NCBI GenBank assembly: GCA_003024175.1
Contig: MDYQ01000283.1
Span: 1-31,573 of the forward strand
DNA: 31,573 nt
Direction of reading: 5' to 3'
From: Planoprotostelium fungivorum
Lineage: Eukaryota > Evosea > Variosea > Cavosteliida > Cavosteliaceae
The notes beneath the pieces are model-generated. The model worked only from the letters and a program-made list of their open reading frames with translations. It had not been told where the DNA came from and did no database searches. This document shows positions 1-10,955 of the stretch, piece after piece; position 1 is the stretch's first letter; each line of letters starts with the position of its first letter. The position numbers and the translations under genes are program-made.

Positions 1-1966
1 TGATTCAGACTTGATTCAAAACAACGCCACGGGCAGTGGTGGAGCTGTGTACGTCATATCTGGAGGCGGGGTTTCGAACAAGAGGACGAATACTGCCACG
101 ATGAATCTGTACGGAGAGAAATTTCGCGGAAATGTGGCGGGAAACTTGGGAGGAGCTATGAGTGTGGGAGGAGGAGCTACGGTGAAGATGAATGAGGGAT
201 CTATGTCTGGCAATACGGCCGCGGAGGGAGGTGACAGTGTCGTCACGTCATCGAGCGGCTCTCTACAACTATCGGGTGTGGAGAATTCAGGGACGGTATT
301 GATCGAATCATCTTCCACCGTGAGTCGGATATCTGTGATGCGCATTCGTGTCACTCATTCGATGTCTATCATCTCAATATAAAAAACAAATCGTCATCCA
401 TCTTTTGATCATCCCGATGATGATCTGATCAACCAACAGTTGATCGTGAACGACGGTACCACTGGAGCAGACGTAAGATGTAACACCGGAGAGGCACAGA
501 AATCTTCAGACGGCTCCTACTCTTGCGTCGTTCACCCCACGAAGAACACAGGACTCATCGTGGGCCTAACCCTCGGCCTTCTCTTCCTCGTCACGCTCGT
601 CACCGTAGTCACTCTCTTCGTTTGGAGGTGAAACATGAATATTTCGACATCATAACTCGTTCACATCTGAAACGTCAAACAGAAACACGGTGAACCAGAG
701 GAGAGAAGAAGAACAGAGCATATTGGCCCTCACGAGCGCTCTGGGAAGAGATAGAGAGGGCGTCATCGATTACGAAGAGTTGAAGAACGTGACGGAGACC
801 CCTCTGACGAAGAGAGGAGGAGTCATGGTGGCAGAATGGAGGGCCATCCGTGTGTCCGTCAAACAGATCGACGGGAGATTCGGCTTCGAAGAGTTATCGG
901 CCTTTCTGAAGCAAGTGGCGGTGCTGAGAGATATGAAAAGACATCCGAATGTCGTTCTGTTCTTGGGAATCACCGTACCACCGCAGATTCTGTCAATCAT
1001 CACGGTGGGAGAATACATCACAAACATGATGATCACCACGATCATCACGATGATGACGTCATCGTGTGTCTCATCATGGACGTTCTCATGTGATGATAGG
1101 AATTCGCTGACGGAGGAAATCTTCGTGATCTATTGAGAGACGATCGTGAGATCGATTACAAGATCAAGTTACAATACATGGCCCAGATTGCATTGGGAAT
1201 GAATCATCTACATTCAGAAGGAATCGTCCACAAGTGAGATCCTCTCTATCACACTCTCGCCTCACACTTCATGAGAGAGCTATCTGCGGAGAACATTCTC
1301 ATCACAAAGTCCACGGTGAAGATCTCTGGGTTTGGCTTGTCTCAGTTGAAGCCAAAGAACAAAATGGAGAGACTCAAGACATCCGCGAAATATATGGCCC
1401 CCGAATGTGAGCAGACGAACACATAATGATGGAGATCATGAGATGATGAGATGATGGAGATAGAATTGAACGATGCCAGGTATATCGAGCGAGATATCCA
1501 ATCGTGAGACCGACGTCTATTCCTTCTCTATATTGGCGTGGGAGATCCTCCACGGCACGGAGCCGTACGCATTCTCTTCACCGATCGAGATCGCCGTGAG
1601 CGTATCGCAGGGTGGAAGGCCTCCAGTGGATGATTCACTTCTAGGGATGCTCTTGGCGGGTGAGAGTCTATCTGCTTTCTCTTCGTCTCTCACTGATGGC
1701 CGTCAGACTGCTGGGCCGACAGCCCCAACGTGCGTCCCACATTCAACGTGAGTCGTAAATCACGAGTCTTCTCTTAGATTCTGACATTAACTCTGCAGGA
1801 CATCTGCGTAGCATTAGAGAGGATGGGAACGATATCGAGAGAAGAGAGAGACGATGATGTGGAGATGATGACACCAGAGAGGGGCCATTATTCTGGAATC
1901 CGATACAATAGCAGTTTCCGCACGAAGAGTGTCATCGTAGAGACACCTTACCAAGAAGAATCGTAA
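1..1966 (+). CDS. Receptor-like TKL-type pseudokinase, 5' partial
   Basis: The 3' part of a single-pass receptor. The first exon (to about 319) encodes Gly/Asn-rich repeats of the type GGAxxxxxN, as in beta-helix polymorphic outer-membrane-type repeats. The next exon (440-627) has a Cys-containing juxtamembrane stretch and one membrane segment (GLIVGLTLGLLFLVTLVTVV). Exons from 683 carry a tyrosine-kinase-like domain: VSVKQI (lysine present), an alphaC Glu in FEELSAFLKQ, HSEGIVHKELSAENIL, KISGFGLS, MAPE, ETDVYSFSILAWEIL and DCWADSPNVRPTF. Introns lie at about 320-439, 628-682, 1005-1099, 1234-1275, 1407-1479, 1660-1696 and 1749-1799. The tail ends PYQEES, stop 1964-1966. The HRD Asp reads Glu and the DFG Asp reads Gly, so phosphotransfer is doubtful. 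The start lies outside the window. The membrane topology and family are clear; ligand and pathway are unknown. Confidence 0.85.
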
Positions 1967-1996
1967 TTTCATTTATAAAGCACATTTATTTCGCCT
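1967..1996. terminator. Shared 3' end of two convergent genes
   Basis: Only 30 bp separate the receptor stop codon (1964-1966, plus strand) from the glucanase stop codon (1997-1999, minus strand). The strip is A/T-rich and holds ATTTATAAAG and CATTTATTT, so 3' processing signals of the two transcripts must overlap each other or the neighbouring coding ends. No canonical AATAAA was identified here. Confidence 0.4.
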
Positions 1997-3490
1997 TCAA
2001 CATTTGCTGAAGAGTGTGGTGTTCATGCCGGCGTACAATCCAGCTTGTAAGTTCCAGCCACCACCGCTTCCTTTCCACGACCAGAAGGACCAGGCATCAG
2101 CGGCAGCGTAGACGGCAGTCTGAGCGTCGACGAAGCCGATGACGTTGTTGTCTCCAAAGTTGTTGGCGCCGGACCATTCACCGATGAGGAGCTTCTTGTT
2201 GGGCTGAGCGGCACGGTAGGCTTGGATCTGGCTGACGCGTTCGGTTTTGATGTAGTTGATGGCATCGACAGAGTTGTTCTTGTCGGCGGGACCTAGCACA
2301 AGTCAGCCACGTTGATGATGATGATGACGACAGCGATGTCACTGACCTCCGAAGCAAGAGTAGAGGTGGAGGTCGAACCACACGTTGGTGTACTGGCTGC
2401 CTTGCATGAATGAAGTCCAGATTGGCTCCATGGCGGATTCGAAAGGAACGATTCTTGGGTTGAGAACGATGGGCTTGGTGGGAACAAACTTGCGTACGGC
2501 AGCGTAAGCGTTGAGGTAGTAGCGAGTGAGAGAAGTCAGCTGAAAAAGAGTCAGATACGATGTGATGATAATGAAGACGAGTGACGTGTGGATGATGTGA
2601 TGGATCAGACTCACGGAACCTCTGGGCTCGTTGAGGAGAGAGATACCCCACAGAGCGGTGCTGTTGGCGTATCTCTTAGCATACAGAGCGATGGAATCGA
2701 CTGTGGCGTCCTGGTTGTTCTGGTATGCGTCCCAGTAGTACTGACACCTTCGTCAGCCATCACAGAAGACACGTTAGACACTCACGGCACCAGAGTTGTT
2801 GGGAGGGCTAGAGTTATCGGTACCTCCCTGGCTGCCGGGTGCTGCGTGCATGCACAACAGAATACCTTCCACTCGTCAGCCTCACACACACTCTATCGAC
2901 ACCTACCGATTCCATACTTGGCTCCCCAGGCGAAAGCCTTGTCGATGTAGGCGAGTCCTCCGAACTGATAGTCGACGGGGGAGACACTGTTGTTGAGCTT
3001 GGCGGTAGCGACGCCACCCTGAGCGTCGTAGATGTGCCACCAGCCGACGGGCAGTCTGACAAAGTTGATGCCGTTGGTGGACATCTTTGCAAAGTCGGCT
3101 TCGGTGATGAAGGTGTTCCAGTGGTTGTTCATCACGCTCTGTCTCTTTCCCCAACTGAACGCGATTAGTTCATCGCAGATCGGATCACATATGATCTTAC
3201 AATTTGAGGCACTGCTCCAACAAGTATGAGCCAGGGTACTGACTCGTGCTGCAACCATTCTGGGACCAGGGAAGAGGAGACATCCAGCTTTCAAGGACGA
3301 ACCAACTGCCGAGGTTCACACCTTCTCATGTTAGCATGCGCGACGGACACGTGTATGTCGAGCTGCACGCACCGAAAGGCTTGGACTGACCGCTCATGAG
3401 ATTGTTTAGACGGGCCGTCTGGCAGGCATTCTGAGAAGCAACCATGCCGAAGCATAGGAGGAGGAGTAGAGCCTGAGCGGTGACCGCCAT
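1997..3490 (-). CDS. Secreted GH5 glucanase (exo-beta-1,3-glucanase-like)
   Basis: A glycoside hydrolase of about 400 aa in seven exons. The chosen start (3490) has a CACCATGG context and begins an apparent signal peptide, MAVTAQALLLLLCFGMVASQ; an in-frame ATG lies 18 nt upstream at 3508. Later exons give GVNLGSWFVLESW, NGINFVRLPVGWW, ILLCMHAAPGSQ, WGISLLNEPRGS, WFDLHLYSCFGG, LLIGEWSGA and DAWSFWSWKGSGG, matching the order of motifs in fungal-type GH5 exo-1,3-beta-glucanases. By family knowledge the Glu in LNEP is the acid/base and the Glu in IGEWSG the nucleophile; both are present. Introns are short (about 40-70 nt). A role in digesting fungal or algal beta-glucan, or in remodelling the amoeba's own wall, is inference. 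Exact substrate is not readable from sequence. Confidence 0.9.
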
Positions 3491-4680
3491 GGTGAATAAT
3501 GAATTCATCGCCGCGGACGAACGAGATCCTCCCGCACTGACTTGTGTTCTACGGACATCTGACATCAAGGGTGGCTTAAGCACTTCTGCGCGACGAGAAG
3601 TAGCAACGCTTTCTTGAGAGATGGGCAGTAGCTTAACATCGTCTACGGTTCAGAATGGGCTCGACAGCTCACTTGTGCTTTAAGAAGACGAGGTGGTCCA
3701 ATCGCAGCCACAAGAACAGTAGGAGGAGCTCGCACGTCACCTGTTGACTGAGAGTTGTCACGAGGACCATATCTTTAACGGAGAAAGGTATGTGAGAATG
3801 CGAGGCTGTGGAAATATGCTTAGGCGTGCATCCTTCCTTTTCCGCTCTGATACAGCCACATCACACCGTGATGGACTCTAAAAATAGGTGAGAAGCTAAG
3901 CGTTGAGACGCTCAGTGCACCTTTGTGAATACTGCATGACTGACCGAACTCAACCGTGGAAAATGCCACCACCATGACAATTAGGAAGAAGAGAAGATGA
4001 CAGACAGTTGATATGTTGTTGAACGAGATGCCGAAAATCTACATCGAGTCAGGAGCATAAATTTAACACCACGAGAGGACGACAAATGTATTTTGTTAGA
4101 AGTGGAAATGACTTCGATGATAAAGCTTGATTGTAGCGTGTTGTGGAAGATTATATTGAAACATAACATTCATCTTATTGGTAGCATTCATTTGGTCGGA
4201 AAACTTGCATTCGAGATCTCCAGCCGAGTCACCGAGATTCCAAAGTTGAACCCGCTCGTCGGGTGCTGATCTTGCCATGAGACAGCTTCTTTATTGCTGC
4301 TGCACTCCTCCACCTCTTCCTCTGTGAATCGATTGACATACGACACATTCGATGTCGTACTGCCTCATTGTAGTTCGGAGAATCGGAGGCAGTTCTCCCG
4401 GCTTCCGAAAATTCCGTTCCATCACAAATCACAAACCCCAACAACAGACAACCGCTCATCATCATGTTCTCCACTCGTGCTCTCTTTCGAAAGCTGAATG
4501 ACAGTGTCACATTAGACGAGACGAATCGAATCAAGAGCAAGGCTCATCGTCTGAGGCGTCACGTTTGGTGATGGAACATCATTCGTAGGTAGCTCATCTG
4601 CCTTCAGCACTTGTGCTTCTGTGTCTCAGACTACCTGCAGTCGTCAGTCGGTCGATGTTCAATCACCTCGAAGACAGACC
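3491..4680. other. Divergent intergenic region, no supported complete gene
   Basis: About 1.2 kb between the glucanase (leftward) and PanB-PanE (rightward). Only short overlapping ORFs on both strands are visible, none with recognisable motifs. It should hold both promoters. One candidate exon is worth noting: an ATG at 4463 opens a 35-codon stretch beginning MFSTRALFRKL that could splice in frame into the PanB-PanE first exon (see findings). Confidence 0.5.
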
Positions 4681-7369
4681 ATGGGATCCAGTCGTCCGCG
4701 AAGTCTGACGCCATCTTCTTTCTCTCATTCCGATGGGATCAGAAGAAGGTAAGAGATACCTGTTCGTGTCATCGTTCCTCCCTCTCCATTGTGATTGTGG
4801 ATTGCCCGTGTTCCCATGTTACGTGTCCATTTTCCATCGCGATGGAGGTGTCACCTCTGATCCGAACAGAGGCTACTCCACCCATGCAGACAAGCCACAG
4901 AAGAAGGGTCTACCCGACCTTATGAACAAGTATCAATCTCACACTCCCATTACAATGGTCACAGCATACGATTACACCGGCGCCTACAACGTTGATGCCG
5001 CGGGTATAGACATGCTTCTGGTGGGTGACTCTCTCGCAATGACTATGATGGGTCACGATTCGACACACCACGTCACTATGGATGAGATGTTGCACCACTG
5101 CAAGGCCGTGGCAAACGGTGTCCATTCTTCATTTGTCGTGGGGGACATGCCATTCGGATCCTATGAAGTATCTCCTCAAGAGGCAGCCCGTAACGCCATT
5201 CGATTAGTGAAGGGTGAGTCTAATCTTCTCCCAATTTTGTTCAATCACATCCTCACATCGCTCATCCATCAATTCATTCTCAATCATGGACAGAGGGAAG
5301 AGTAGATGCCATCAAATTAGAGGGAGGAAAGAGAGTCGTCGAGTCCGTTCGTTCCATCGTCGCCGCTGGCATCACCGTCGTGGGTCACATCGGGTTGACG
5401 CCACAGACAGCCACGGCATTGGGAGGCTTCAAAGCTCAAGGCAGGACTGCCAACGAGGCCAAGAGACTGTTAGAGGATGCATTGGCTTTACAAGAATCTG
5501 GTGCTTCCTTCCTCGTCATGGAGTGTGTGCCGGAGATATTGGCCAGTCACGTCACGAAGCAGCTGCAAATTCCAACCATCGGTGAGAATTCCTCATCTCA
5601 TCTTTTTCTTTCGCTCATGATATCAATATATTCCCGATTTTATTTCATTTTCAAGTCACACACCTTCCATTGAACGATTTCCAGGCATCGGCGCTGGCTT
5701 AGGCTGTAGTGGTCAAGTGTTAGTGTACCACGATATGCTTGGAATTTATCCCAAATTTACTCCAAAATTCAGCAAGCAGTACGCCGACCTGGGTAGTCAA
5801 GTGAGGAAGGCCCTCACAGAATTTAGAAACGAAGTAACCAATCGAACTTTTCCCGCCAAACAACACACGTTCAACATGAAGACGGAGGAGTTCTCCGCGG
5901 CTTTTCCAGAGGTGGAGGTAGCCAATCAGAAGCCAAAGAAGGTGAAGCCGGCCGCTCCTCTGTTCATCACCCCAGAGCCAAAAAAAGTGAGTTATATCCA
6001 TCTACAACGAGCCATCATCGATCAGATAGATGTGGAGGGAGAAATTCGGAAGAATGACGGAAGAATAGGTCATCACGGTGGTAGGTGGTGGTGCGATGGC
6101 CTCGCTCGTGTGTGCACGTTTGGCTGCCACAGGTCAACACGATGTGTGGATGATCTCATCGTGGGCTGAGCACATGGACATCATCAACCGATCGGGTCTC
6201 ATCATCCAGAACACCGACAGGTGATCACATCATCATCATCACTCCATCACAATCATCATCACATCATCACATCATCACTCGACCGGAAAATTGACGGAAG
6301 AATTCAGATCGACCCAGAGAGTCCACTTCCGCGCCACAGCCACACCCGATGAGGTGAGGCTCCACCTCATCTTCACCTCGCTCATGATTTCTATTTTTAG
6401 GTCCTGCAGACCTCCGGACCTTCCGACTTGACCATCGTCCTCGTCAAATCGCCTCAGACCCAACAGGCCGCGCAAGTGGCCGCACGGGTCACACGGTGTG
6501 GCACGGGAGCCGTGTTGACCCTGCAGAACGGCGTGGGCAACCGCGAGATACTCTCTGAGGCCGTGAGCGACCCGGAAATGTGAGTGACGATCTACAACGA
6601 GCCGAAGATAGTGACGATCTACAACGAGCCAATGACTATTTTTAGGGTGGTACAGGGTGTGACCAGCCAAGCTTCTTACGTGGTTCAGAGTGGGTTGGTG
6701 TGGCACACGGGCCACGGCCCCACGACTATTTCTGGGAATCATCGATCTACAACGCTCATCGCGGACGTACTGACGAGGGCGGGAATACCGTGTGGAATGA
6801 GTGATAACTTGGACAAGATGCTGTGGAGCAAGTTGATCGTCAATGCCGGTATCAATCCGCTCACCGCTCTGCTTCGTGTCAAGGTGATGAGGAATTCTCA
6901 TCGTCATGAAGCATCATCGACATCACCATCACGAGCATCTCCATCATCTCCATCATCTCCATCATCTCCATCATCTCCATCATAACAAATCAAATGAACT
7001 GCGATGACGATCACCTCATGTCTCCCATCTCACCCCACTCAGAATGGCGTCATCGCAGAGAACACTCGCGCCCTCGGTATCCTTAGAGAGACCGTCCGAG
7101 AGGGAGTAGAAGTCGCACACGCACGCGGTATAGACATTGCGGGCCCAGAGCAGTCTCTCGAGAACGTCTTGGCTGTCGCCAGAGCTACACGTGACAACAC
7201 ATCCTCCATGCTGGTCGATCTGATGAGGGGTGCGACGACCGAGATCGAATCCATCAACGGGGCCATCGTTAGAGATGGAGAGAAGTACCATGTGCCCACG
7301 AAGACGAACCGCATGCTGTGCGATCTCGTGTCGATGGCGGGGGGAATATCGACTCCTCTGTTGATTTGA
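4681..7369 (+). CDS. Fused ketopantoate hydroxymethyltransferase / ketopantoate reductase (PanB-PanE)
   Basis: Nine exons (4681-4748, 4870-5213, 5294-5581, 5685-5986, 6069-6220, 6308-6353, 6401-6579, 6646-6883, 7043-7369) join in phase to 647 aa. The start has a GACCATGG context; the first about 25 residues are Ser/Arg-rich and end RRRGYST, like a mitochondrial presequence. The N-terminal half is PanB: MVTAYDYTGAY, MLLVGDSLAMTMMGHDST, VVGDMPFGSYE, DAIKLEGG, VGHIGLTPQT, LVMECVPE, TIGIGAG. A Lys/Pro-rich linker (about residues 310-335) leads into PanE: VITVVGGGAMAS (nucleotide-binding loop), LTLQNGVGN, and MLWSKLIVNAGINPLTAL with the family's conserved Lys and Asn. Together they would convert 2-oxoisovalerate to ketopantoate and then to pantoate for vitamin B5 and CoA synthesis. 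No domain lacks a recognised core motif. Confidence 0.92.
5999..6013 (+). repeat. Intronic repeat motif, copy in PanB-PanE intron 4
   Basis: The intron 5987-6068 holds CATCTACAACGAGCC. The same core occurs twice in intron 6580-6645 of the same gene, and the left half (TCTACAACG) is shared with the palindromes seen in other introns of the window. Confidence 0.5.
6584..6630 (+). repeat. 20-nt direct repeat, two copies within one intron
   Basis: In the intron 6580-6645 a 20-nt unit starting GTGACGATCTACAACG occurs at 6584-6603 and again at 6611-6630. Each copy starts with a GT that resembles a splice donor, so the repeat may have duplicated the intron's 5' part. Confidence 0.8.
6936..6983 (+). 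repeat. 9-nt tandem repeat (CATCTCCAT) in an intron
   Basis: About five tandem copies of a 9-nt unit inside the 159-nt intron 6884-7042 of PanB-PanE. It accounts for much of the intron's extra length over its neighbours; a simple microsatellite-like expansion. Confidence 0.85.
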
Positions 7370-7557
7370 AGAGGGAAGTGCCAGAGAACTCCATTAGACG
7401 TACGTCACATGTGATGTGGTGCTTGAAGAGAAGGAAAAATAGAAATAAATAGATTTGTAGACGGTCTCAGAAATTTCGGAGATTTTCACCCACCTTCTTC
7501 ATCTAGAAGCGACAACCATCACGAGACAATCATACGCGCACGAATCTACGATATAGA

Positions 7558-10500
7558 ATGACGTCAATTCAAGCTGAGTTGACTCCTGTTCAAGCTCATT
7601 ATCTGAAGAAGAAACTCATTCAACTCCAATTGAATCAAGAGTTGAACAAGCTACAACAGTCGGGTGGCTTAGGGAAACTGGGTCATCCTTTCCGAACAAA
7701 AGAGGTCGACCCCGTGCCCATCAGCTCGTACATCTTTCAGAATTTTGTGTTGACCTTCCCCTTCTTGGATGGTGCCACTCAGAATTTCTGGACGGACAAA
7801 GTTCAGGTGACGTCACAGTCACTCGACGATCGAATCGTGTGCCGATTTCTAAAGATTACATTCGTGTGTCACATCACGAGTCTCACTTTGCACAGACTTT
7901 CGTGGACAATTTCTTCGACAGAAATATCTCCAGCTCCGACGACAGAGAGGAAGCCACCAAGAGGAGCCGCTTGATGAACCGATTGGAGAGGCACTGTGTC
8001 GGTTTTCTGAACGCTTCCATCAAGTGCGAACAGAAGGAATCCACGGTAGAAGTTCAAGAAGTCGAAGGAGAAGCCATGAGTGACGAAGAGAGAGACATGA
8101 TCAACGGCTACGACATCAATGTCGTGGCAGTGAGAGTTGTAGAAGAGAAGGGAAGGTTGAATCTGAGGACGCACACGTGGCCGGTGAGATATTTTACACA
8201 CGACATCACCATCTGATTTGTCCATCCAGGAGTTCATCATCAGAACAGCTAGACCAGGCAAAGACCCCATTTACGTCTGCAAGCGTTACGAAGACGTAGA
8301 GACCCTCCGAAAAGAGGTATACCCTCATCATCATCTCACACCGATCGCACCTGATCGACCCAAACAGCTGCACAGCGAATACCCTGAGGTCAACTTACCT
8401 TCCATTCCATCCAAAGAGCAAGGAGACGTACACTTGCAAGAGTCGAGCGGCTCGAAAGGTGAGGAGATTTCCTCGAGATTTCACACTCACACGCAAGAGT
8501 GTACCCATTCGAGAAGAATCGAATTACCATGAGATCTTTTCTGAGGCAGCTGGTATTGAAGGCGACACTGGCCGGTTCCCCGGAACTGGACCATTTCCTG
8601 GAAAAGAACCCCATACAGCTGACGGGCTGGGACAGAGATGACGTGGCCGATCGCATCCACGCTGATCGCGCCAGAGCCGAAGAAGCGAAGAGGTGAATGT
8701 CATCGAAATTTCACGTTACGTACGAATTTGTCCGTCTCCACCTTCATCTTGTGTACTACTCTCGTTTTACCCTCATCCATCTACACTGCGATTGTAGATG
8801 AACATCGCGTAGGTTCGAAGAAGAAGCCAATCGACTGACGGAGGACTTGCAAGAGCACTGGAACGCCTTCAAGGTGATATTCCACCGCACCACTGTCCCT
8901 GATCTTCCCAGGACGAACTCCTCCACTCCACCGAGAACGTCATTCGAAAGATCGGAGAATGTTCTACGGTGGAGCAGCTCCCCCTTCGCTATCGCAAGGT
9001 ATTAGACTGTGGCACGGTATCCCTCGCCTGGACCCTCTACAGCTTCTTCATGGGAGAAGACAACAGCTCGGAGCTCTTCAGACAATTGAAGAACATGCAC
9101 AGCTACACGCCCTACTTCCTCTTCAAGAATGCAATGAAGATATCGAACCCAATGGGTATCGTCAGGGGTGAGATATAGATGATATATCTCATACATCAGA
9201 TATCAAAAGTAATTCACATATGCTAGAGATATTTCATCTCATGTTCTCCGTGTATGTAGAGCTAAGAATAGAGTGATGACGTCATCAGGTATGTTGGACA
9301 TCCTCTTAGCACAACCGTTCGGTCAACGCAGTCTCATCCAGAGGTGAAAATCATTTTCATCTCGAAAATCGATGGTCTACAACGTTGTAGATTGACACAC
9401 TCAGGATGTTCGGTTGGACGTTGAACGACGAAGTGAAGGCCATAACGAAGGACGTAGAGGCTCTATTGGAGAAGGGGGCATCCACACGTTACCGTCTCAA
9501 ATTAGTCAACTTTGTCCATCTGCCTGCAGAATATCAGAGAGGAATGAGACAAGCGGCAGCCAAGAGTGGAGAGCCTCTCGTTCTGTGCATCTTAACCAGC
9601 GACAATCTGGCTCCCATCTTGTCCTCCGAAGAGATGAAGGTGACCCAAACGGACGATGGAAAATTCTCGTACGTTTCTGAGAAAATTCCAGGAAGTGGAG
9701 ACGATGAGACTGACGTGTCAGTTGAAGAAGGAAGGAAAGAAGTTGACCATTCTGTATCGATCGATACACGAGAAGTATGAGATGTACCACAAGATATTTC
9801 AATTGGAGACGAGAAAGAGGGACAAGACACAATTATCCGAGCTCGTGTTCGAGGTGAGTTCGCAGATTCGCGGATTCGCGGATTCGCGGATTCGCGTTCG
9901 CAGATTCGAGAGATTGACTGGTGTAGGGAGTCACGGCGGAGTTGTTAAAAGAGACGTTGACGATTTTCTATGAACCACTGGCGAGAGTGTACAAGGCAGC
10001 TGACATCTCTGGCTGCGTCGACGACTTTAAGAACTTTGCAGAAGATCTCATTCAGACCGTAGAAGCGGTGGGAATCTTCTCTGATCTTTTCTCGAGATTT
10101 CCACGAATATTCCAAGAAAATCTGAGAAAAATCTGAGAAATATAGGTGGAGAAGAGAGGGGGAGGACTCAGCTCAGGCGACACAGTCAGGATGTTCGTTG
10201 ACTTAGTCAAGAGACACCAATCTGCATTCTACCGTTTCATCCACGAAGGTATTCCATCTACAACGTTGTAGACGACTCATCCTCTCAGTCTACACGCACG
10301 ACAACGGGCTCTTTGTAGAGGTCGTCGGCTGGATGAAGAGGTTCTTAGATCTATTACGATCTGGATTCCCGTCCCAAATACATCTGGGAGATCTCATCCA
10401 AGAAACTTCTCAGAAGACGGGTGGGATATTTCCTGGTAGTTTCCTGGGAAAGATCTGAGAAATTCTCAGATGTAGACGTTGGAGAGTTGATGTGGGAGAT

Positions 10501-10955
10501 CGAGACGTTGATTCGATGGAACGCAGAGAACAAGAGGAGACAGATGCTGAAGATGAAGAGAATCGGCAAAGTTTCATCCGATTCTTCTCAGATGGGAAAG
10601 AGTCTCGTTGGAAGTGAGGAGTTTTTTATTTCTATTTCATCCCACTGTTTATTATTTTATGATTTCATATCATCTTGATATTTATTTCTTCGAATTGGAG
10701 AAAAGAATCGAATGTGTCAGAATTTATTTAATTGGGATTTATCGATAGATGTGAGATTGACTCGTTGTAGATGCTGGATGGGATTTCATAGAGGAAGAAG
10801 ACAGCAGTGACTCGGAGGACAGTGTGGAAGAGGAACACCTTCAAGATGGATCGAAGAAGAGACCGGAGCCTCCTGTGGAAGAGATGAAGAAGCTCCTGCC
10901 CTTCTTTGAGAAGAAGGTGTCCACGGTATTGCAACAACAACCGACGAAGAAATAA
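7558..10955 (+). CDS. PX-domain / DUF3818 protein (yeast Lec1/YPR097W-like)
   Basis: Fifteen exons (7558-7806, 7896-8183, 8230-8316, 8368-8458, 8500-8692, 8813-8873, 8912-9167, 9289-9343, 9405-9639, 9692-9853, 9927-10067, 10146-10248, 10289-10420, 10470-10613, 10771-10955) join in phase. The N-terminus LTPVQAHYLKKKLIQLQLNQ and YIFQNFVLTFPFLDG match the PX-associated (PXB) domain. A PX-like segment follows (VVAVRVVEEKGRLNLRTH, EFIIRTARPGKDPIYVCKRY). The C-terminal half matches DUF3818: KNRITMRSFLRQLV, ISNPMGIVRG, LDILLAQPFGQRSLIQRMFG, YEPLARVYKAADIS. An acidic tail precedes the stop. In yeast this family acts in lipid-dependent endocytosis and membrane trafficking; a phosphoinositide-binding role here is inference. 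The last intron (10614-10770) is A/T-rich and the longest. Confidence 0.88.
9866..9898 (+). repeat. 8-9-nt tandem repeat (GGATTCGC) in an intron
   Basis: The intron 9854-9926 of the PX gene contains several tandem GGATTCGC units with flanking GCAGATTCG variants, another local expansion confined to an intron. Confidence 0.8.

Noticed and set aside
16-354. 112-codon ORF on the minus strand opposite the receptor ectodomain
   Set aside because: It is antisense to Gly/Asn/Ser-rich repeats, which often leave open shadow frames rich in Pro and Thr, and it has no motif of its own.
2178-2651. 157-codon minus-strand ORF within the glucanase gene
   Set aside because: It is an alternate frame of GH5 exons and introns; its His/Arg/Ser-rich composition is typical of an out-of-frame shadow.
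6275-6907. 210-codon minus-strand ORF opposite the PanE half
   Set aside because: The sense strand encodes a well-matched PanE with phase-consistent introns; the antisense ORF has no recognisable domain.
6936-6983. Regular repeats that could suggest a CRISPR array
   Set aside because: The unit is 9 nt with no unique spacers and lies inside an intron of a eukaryotic gene; it is a simple tandem repeat.
7808-7815. TGACGTCA (CRE-like) sites here and at 1051 and 9277
   Set aside because: They lie inside introns and are short enough to arise from the frequent GATGA/TCATC runs; there is no evidence of regulatory use.
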